Shown one piece after another: positions 7,086 through 10,725 of a stretch of DNA of 10,725 nucleotides (position 1 is the stretch's first letter; every line of letters begins with the position of its first letter). Position numbers and translations under genes: made by a program. The stretch is from contig JAEZHR010000195.1 of the NCBI GenBank assembly GCA_023416415.1, forward strand, positions 1 to 10,725, in the 5' to 3' direction. The stretch comes from Pseudomonadota bacterium. Lineage in GTDB: Bacteria > Pseudomonadota > Gammaproteobacteria > Burkholderiales > Burkholderiaceae_D. The notes beneath the pieces were generated by a model. The model saw nothing but the letters and a program-made list of their open reading frames with translations. It did not search any database and had not been told where the DNA came from.

Positions 7086-7295
7086 CAATGGCGGCTCCAG
7101 AAGGCGCATGACACGCCATGCATCCATGGGAAACGGAACACAAGGCCGCACCGAAAAGTCCGGGCGCACGTCAACGTTGCCCGCGCCTGGTCGCCGCAGC
7201 CTCAGCTTGGATCGTGGGAAGAAGAAGAGTTCAGCGCCGCGTCGTGCGCGCAAGCGAGCGTTTGTGTGAGCGCAAACAAGCGCCTTGCTCGCGTC

Positions 7296-9536
7296 TCAGT
7301 CGGCCAAGAGCTTGCCTTCCCGGGCGGCGCAGAAGCGGATGAATTCCTGCTCGGGAAGCGGTCTGGCAAACAGGTAGCCCTGTGCCTGGTCGCAGCCGTT
7401 GTGCATCAGGAAGGCCCGCTGGGCCTCCGTCTCCACGCCTTCGGCGACCACTTCAAGATGCAGAATGTGTCCGAGGGAAATGACGGCCTTGACGATGGCG
7501 GCATCGTCCGCGTCAATGGCGATGTCGTTGACGAACGAGCGATCGATCTTGAGGGTGTCGACAGGGAAGCGCTTGAGATAGTTCAGGCTGGAATAGCCCG
7601 TGCCGAAATCGTCGATCGAGATGGCGATGCCCAGACGCTTGAGGCGATGCAGTGTGGCCAGCGACTGCTCGACGTCGCGCATGACCATGGTTTCGGTGAT
7701 TTCAAGTTCGAGATAGCGCGGCTCCAGTCCGCCAACGGCCAGCGCATCGGCCACGAGCTCGACGAAATTTTCCTGCATGAGCTGGCGCGGCGACAGGTTG
7801 ACCGATACCGGAATCGGCGTCTGTCCTGCGCGCTGCCTGGCCGCATTCTCCATGCAGGCGCGGCGCAGCACCCATTCGCCGATGGCCAGGATCAGGCCGC
7901 TTTCCTCGGCCAGCGGAATGAACTGTCCGGGTGCGACCATACCGCGCTCCGGATGCAACCAGCGAATCAGAGCTTCGGCGCCGACCACGGCGCCGCTGCG
8001 CAGATCGATGCGCGGCTGGTAGTGAAGCACGAACTCGCCGTGCGCGAGCGCCGCGCGCATGTCGGACAGCAGCGCGAGCCGTTCGCTGGCCTGCATCGTG
8101 CTGCGCAGGTCGAAGAAGGCGAAGCTGTTGCGGCCGGCTTCCTTGGCCTTGTACATCGCCGAGTCCGCATGGCGCAGCAGGGTCTCGGCACTGCGGCCGT
8201 CGAAGGGATAAATGCTGATGCCGGCGCTGCAGGTCACCTGCAGTTCGATACCGCCGATTTCCACCGGCTCGGATACGGACTCGATGGCACGTCGCGTGAT
8301 GCGCTCGATTTCCTCGCGGCTGTCGCAGCCGGTGAAAACCAGCACGAATTCGTCGCCGCCCTGACGCGAGACCGTGTCGCTGACGCGTGCGCAGTCGAGC
8401 AGCCGCCGTGCGATGGTCTTGAGCAGACTGTCGCCGGAATGATGGCCAAGGCTGTCGTTGACGAACTTGAACTGGTCGAGATCGACGAACACCGCCGCTA
8501 CCAGATCGCCGGTGCGCTGCGCGTGCAGAATGGCCTGCTGCAGACGGTCTTGCAGCAAGCTGCGGTTGGGCAGACCGGTCAGGGCATCGTGTGTGGCCTG
8601 GTAGCGGATCTGTTCTTCGTAGTGGCGGCGCTCGGTAATGTCGACTACCGTGCCCTCGAAGAACAGGATGCGGCCTTCGTTGTCGCGCACTGCACGCGCG
8701 TTTTCGGAAATCCAGATCAGACTGCCGTCGCGCCGCCGCACCTGCGCCTCGAAGCCGGTGACCTGTCCGGCTCTGTGCATCATGCGCAGAAAGTCATCTC
8801 GACGCTGCGGCTCGACATACAGCTGGGTGGCGATGTCGGACAGCGACGCAATCATCTCCTCCGGGCTGGCATAACCGTACATGCGTGCCAGCGCCGGATT
8901 GACGGCCAGATAGCCGTGCTCTGTCGTCGACTGGTAGATGCCTTCGACCGCGTTCTCGAAGATGCTGCGGTAACGCCGTTCCGCCTCGTGCAGCGCACGC
9001 TCCGAGTCGCGACGATGGGTGATGTCCTGCACGAAGCCCTGCAGCGCGACATAGCAGCCGCTGTCGTCACGAATGCCGGCGCCGTGCTCCCAGACCCAGC
9101 GCACCCGCCCATCGCGATGCACGATGCGGTACTCGATGCTGAAGCGCCCGCTTTCCTCGAGCGCGCTTTCGACCTGCCGTCGTACCGGAGCACGGTCGTC
9201 GGGGTGAATCAGGCCTTCAAAACTGAGCAAGCGCCGCACGAGGAAGTCCTCGACGGTATAACCGGTCAGCGCTTCGCATCCGGCACTGAGGAATTCCAGG
9301 GTCCAGTCGCTGTCGATCCTGCAGTGGTAAACCATGCCTTCGAACTGGGCAAGCAGGGACGACGCCGTCCCGGCGTCTGGCGCGAGATGGCTGCATACAA
9401 GCTGATCGGAGACCGGTTGAAGCATCGACTTTCGGGCCGGAAGATCCGGCCCGGAGTTGTTTTTCTGCAATGCCGCACTATGCCATGTTTCCGGCCCCGC
9501 CGTGCACCCGATGCCCGCTGTGACTAAGGCCGACAT
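7296..9536 (-). CDS. PAS-PAS-GGDEF-EAL cyclic-di-GMP turnover protein
   Basis: This is a 746-residue cytoplasmic sensor enzyme with no membrane segment. PAS-1 with its PAC tail spans about 62-176, PAS-2 about 186-303, GGDEF about 310-475 and EAL about 485-740. The cyclase site is intact (RQGGDEF, GGDEF at 393-397), with an inhibitory I-site RxxD at 384-387, exactly five residues before it. The phosphodiesterase site is also intact: EAL (521-523), NLSPRQ (580-585), E615, DDFGTG (642-647), K663 and EGVET (699-703). Both activities are therefore possible; which dominates is not visible. PAS domains of this type sense redox, oxygen or small ligands, but no cofactor residue is assigned. The start is uncertain: ATG 9536 gives the full frame, while ATG 9425 (residue 38) also precedes all conserved sequence. 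Neither has a strong Shine-Dalgarno sequence. An FNR-type box lies 12 bases upstream of 9536. Confidence 0.93.
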   Translation of the reverse strand: MSALVTAGIGCTAGPETWHSAALQKNNSGPDLPARKSMLQPVSDQLVCSHLAPDAGTASSLLAQFEGMVYHCRIDSDWTLEFLSAGCEALTGYTVEDFLVRRLLSFEGLIHPDDRAPVRRQVESALEESGRFSIEYRIVHRDGRVRWVWEHGAGIRDDSGCYVALQGFVQDITHRRDSERALHEAERRYRSIFENAVEGIYQSTTEHGYLAVNPALARMYGYASPEEMIASLSDIATQLYVEPQRRDDFLRMMHRAGQVTGFEAQVRRRDGSLIWISENARAVRDNEGRILFFEGTVVDITERRHYEEQIRYQATHDALTGLPNRSLLQDRLQQAILHAQRTGDLVAAVFVDLDQFKFVNDSLGHHSGDSLLKTIARRLLDCARVSDTVSRQGGDEFVLVFTGCDSREEIERITRRAIESVSEPVEIGGIELQVTCSAGISIYPFDGRSAETLLRHADSAMYKAKEAGRNSFAFFDLRSTMQASERLALLSDMRAALAHGEFVLHYQPRIDLRSGAVVGAEALIRWLHPERGMVAPGQFIPLAEESGLILAIGEWVLRRACMENAARQRAGQTPIPVSVNLSPRQLMQENFVELVADALAVGGLEPRYLELEITETMVMRDVEQSLATLHRLKRLGIAISIDDFGTGYSSLNYLKRFPVDTLKIDRSFVNDIAIDADDAAIVKAVISLGHILHLEVVAEGVETEAQRAFLMHNGCDQAQGYLFARPLPEQEFIRFCAAREGKLLAD
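9433..9453. repeat. Perfect 9-bp inverted repeat near the GGDEF-EAL start
   Basis: Arms CGGGCCGGA (9433-9441) and TCCGGCCCG (9445-9453) flank a 3-base loop. If translation begins at ATG 9425, this hairpin sits seven bases upstream in the leader and would mask the ribosome-binding region. If it begins at 9536, it is inside codons 28-35. On the plus strand a T-rich tract (9457-9464) follows five bases later. Confidence 0.6.
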
Positions 9537-9547
9537 GGCAGCCGGAA

Positions 9548-9561
9548 TTGACCTGGATCAA
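9548..9561 (+). promoter_or_regulatory. FNR/ANR-type binding site
   Basis: TTGACCTGGATCAA matches the FNR/ANR consensus TTGAT-N4-ATCAA with one mismatch (TTGAC in the left half). FNR-family regulators activate genes when oxygen is low. It is centred at 9554.5, 94 bases before the universal stress protein start. A site centred 41.5 bases upstream of a transcript start would put that start near 9596, consistent with the TAGCCT -10. It lies between two divergent genes and could act on either. Confidence 0.75.
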
Positions 9562-9583
9562 GGGAAATTGAAGTGACCGCCAC

Positions 9584-9589
9584 TAGCCT
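9584..9589 (+). promoter_or_regulatory. Candidate -10 element of the universal stress protein gene
   Basis: TAGCCT fits the TAnnnT pattern of FNR-dependent class II promoters. It lies at the distance expected from the FNR-type box (predicted start near 9596), with no good -35 hexamer, as such promoters often show. The assignment rests on spacing. Confidence 0.4.
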
Positions 9590-9648
9590 GCCTTCATCGA
9601 TCGCATGGTCGCCGCCGCGATGAGCCGCGCAGACAACAAGGAGATGCC

Positions 9649-10494
9649 ATGAGCTACAAGACGATACTGGTCCACGCCGATGATTCGCGCCATGCGCAAC
9701 AGCGCTTCGAGATTGCCGCGCGGATTGCGCGGCGCGAACAGGCGCACCTGGTGGCCGCCGCCGCCACGGCCGTTCCAGGTGCCTTCTATCTGCCCGAGCT
9801 GATCGGCGAGAGCACGATGAGCCTGACCGCCTATCTCGAATACCTGCGCCAGCGCGCGCAAGGCGAGCTGACCCTGTTCGAAGCCACGGCGCGCCAGGCC
9901 GGCGTGAGCACGTTCGAGACGCGCCTGCTTGACGAAGAAGCCGCGACCGCGCTGTGCATGCAGGCGCGCTACAGCGATCTGGTGATCATCAGCCAGACCG
10001 ACCCGGACGAGTCGCAGCCGGCCCTGCGCGCCGGCTTTCCCGAATACGTGGTGCTCAACGCGGGGCGGCCGGTGCTGGTCATTCCCTACGCCGGTCGCTT
10101 CACCGATTTCGGCCAGCGCGTGATGGTGGCCTGGGACGCGAGCCTGGAAGCCACGCGCGCGGTCACCGCGGCGCTGCCCTTCCTGCGGCGCGCGAACCTC
10201 GTCCAGGTCACCGTGTTCGACCCGGCCTCGCGCGGCGACACGCACGGCGAACAGCCGGGCGCGGACATCGCGCTTTTCCTGTCGCGCCATGGCATCAAGG
10301 TCGAGGTCTCGCAGCAGGTCACCGCCGACCGCATCGATACCGGCAACGCCCTGCTGTCCGCAGCCGCCGATTTCAATGCCGACATGCTGGTCATGGGCTG
10401 CTACGGCCACTCGCGGTTCCGTGAAGTCCTGCTCGGCGGTGTGTCGAACACGGTGCTGCACTCGATGACGATGCCGACGCTGATGTGTCACTGA
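9649..10494 (+). CDS. Tandem-domain universal stress protein
   Basis: This is a 281-residue cytoplasmic protein made of two UspA-like domains. Domain 1 (about 1-148) starts YKTILVHADDS and ends GRPVLVIPYAG; its nucleotide loop is degenerate (ISQTDPDESQPALRAG). Domain 2 (about 155-281) starts RVMVAWDAS with D163 and keeps a recognisable ATP loop, MGCYGHSRFREVLLGGVSN. This follows G-2x-G-9x-G (G250, G253, G263), but the usual final S/T is G264. So domain 2 may bind ATP and domain 1 probably does not. Tandem Usps of this type in proteobacteria support survival under low oxygen, starvation or energy stress. The ATG at 9649 has AAGGAG (9638-9643) five bases upstream. The FNR-type box and -10 element upstream suggest anaerobic induction. 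Confidence 0.92.
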   Translation: MSYKTILVHADDSRHAQQRFEIAARIARREQAHLVAAAATAVPGAFYLPELIGESTMSLTAYLEYLRQRAQGELTLFEATARQAGVSTFETRLLDEEAATALCMQARYSDLVIISQTDPDESQPALRAGFPEYVVLNAGRPVLVIPYAGRFTDFGQRVMVAWDASLEATRAVTAALPFLRRANLVQVTVFDPASRGDTHGEQPGADIALFLSRHGIKVEVSQQVTADRIDTGNALLSAAADFNADMLVMGCYGHSRFREVLLGGVSNTVLHSMTMPTLMCH

Positions 10495-10601
10495 TGTGCG
10501 GCTGATCCGGCAGCGTTTGCCAGCAAGACACGCTGACAGAAAACCCTTGCTGCTTCGCAGCAAAAAAGCGCGTTCTCGACTAGTATGGAGGGTTCCCGCA
10601 A

Positions 10602-10636
10602 GCGCGCCGGAAACATCCCGGCGCGCGTCGTTTTAG
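10602..10636 (+). terminator. Terminator-like hairpin between the stress protein and tesB
   Basis: Nine-base arms GCGCGCCGG (10602-10610) and CCGGCGCGC (10618-10626) enclose a 7-base loop and are followed by GTCG and TTTT (10631-10634). It can end transcription of the universal stress protein gene. It lies only 13 bases before the next start codon, so it could also act in the tesB leader. The T-run is short and displaced by four bases. Confidence 0.55.
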
Positions 10637-10648
10637 TGCAGATCCCTC

Positions 10649-10725
10649 ATGACGCAAGAGCCATTCAATACCCAGACCATCCTCGACCTGCTGCGCCTGG
10701 AGCAGACCGGCGAGGACAGCTTCCA
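10649..10725 (+). CDS. tesB: Acyl-CoA thioesterase II, N-terminus (runs off right edge)
   Basis: Only 25 full codons are present. After MTQEPFNTQT, the stretch ILDLLRLEQTGEDSF matches the start of TesB-type thioesterases (E. coli has LLTLLNLEKIEEGLF at the same place, as I recall). The family hydrolyses acyl-CoA to free fatty acid and CoA in the cytoplasm using a double hot-dog fold, all of which lies outside the window. The ATG at 10649 has no clear Shine-Dalgarno sequence. A -10-like TAGTAT (10581-10586) without a good -35 lies upstream, and a terminator-like hairpin sits between. The family call rests on one short motif and is provisional. Confidence 0.6.
   Translation, partial: MTQEPFNTQTILDLLRLEQTGEDSF

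Noticed and set aside
7254..7292. Nested stem (GCGAGC...GCTCGC with GTTTG/CAAAC inside) just past the GGDEF-EAL stop
   Set aside because: The arms are short with a 9-base bulge and no T-run follows on the minus strand, so a terminator call is not supported.
7266..9527. Plus-strand 753-codon open frame
   Set aside because: It is antisense to the PAS-GGDEF-EAL gene, whose motifs are fully intact on the minus strand; the plus frame shows no domain and results from GC-rich codon bias.
9583..10563. Minus-strand 326-codon open frame
   Set aside because: It is antisense to the universal stress protein gene and reads across its promoter; the stress protein has clear domains and an ideal ribosome site.
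10547..10563. 7-bp hairpin (TTGCTGC / GCAGCAA) after the stress protein gene
   Set aside because: On the plus strand it is followed by A residues, not T, so it is not an intrinsic terminator in the gene's direction; the short stem may be chance.

Overview
The window looks like the chromosome of a high-GC betaproteobacterium. The reasons are the house-keeping gene content (DUF1631, DUF2383, tandem universal stress protein, TesB-type thioesterase, PAS-GGDEF-EAL protein) and a type II-C Cas9 whose N-terminus and tracrRNA resemble those of Neisseria. The exact genus cannot be read from the sequence. From about 930 onward the DNA is clearly GC-rich. The first ~930 bases are close to half GC, so the CRISPR end looks like acquired DNA.

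Layout. (1) Positions 1-402, minus strand: the first 134 residues of a type II-C Cas9, running off the left edge. Its RuvC-I aspartate motif, arginine-rich bridge helix and start of the recognition lobe are visible. (2) Positions 392-524, plus strand: a complete tracrRNA unit divergent from cas9, with a promoter inside the cas9 start region, a 36-nt anti-repeat that keeps the footprint of a whole CRISPR repeat, an internal stem-loop and a strong intrinsic terminator. cas1, cas2 and the spacer array are not in the window; if present they should lie left of position 1. (3) 525-928: a low-GC stretch with no convincing gene. (4) 929-2239, minus: a UMF1-type MFS transporter. (5) 2400-4469, plus: a DUF1631 protein. 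(6) 4612-5968, plus: a YegS/BmrU-type lipid kinase overlapping a DUF2383 ferritin-like protein by 17 nt. (7) 5976-7085 and 7296-9536, minus: a FemAB/CelD-like GNAT acyltransferase and, upstream of it, a PAS-PAS-GGDEF-EAL cyclic-di-GMP enzyme with all signature motifs intact. (8) 9548-10494, plus: an FNR/ANR-type box followed by a tandem-domain universal stress protein. (9) 10649 to the right edge, plus: the start of an acyl-CoA thioesterase II (TesB), preceded by a terminator-like hairpin.

How the genes may work together. Cas9 and tracrRNA belong to one RNA-guided defence system. The remaining genes are ordinary chromosomal functions. The likely themes are low-oxygen stress (FNR box plus universal stress protein), cyclic-di-GMP signalling possibly tied to surface or matrix chemistry (GGDEF-EAL plus GNAT), and membrane lipid modification coupled to a ferritin-like stress protein. 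The most rewarding part for follow-up is the cas9/tracrRNA end.
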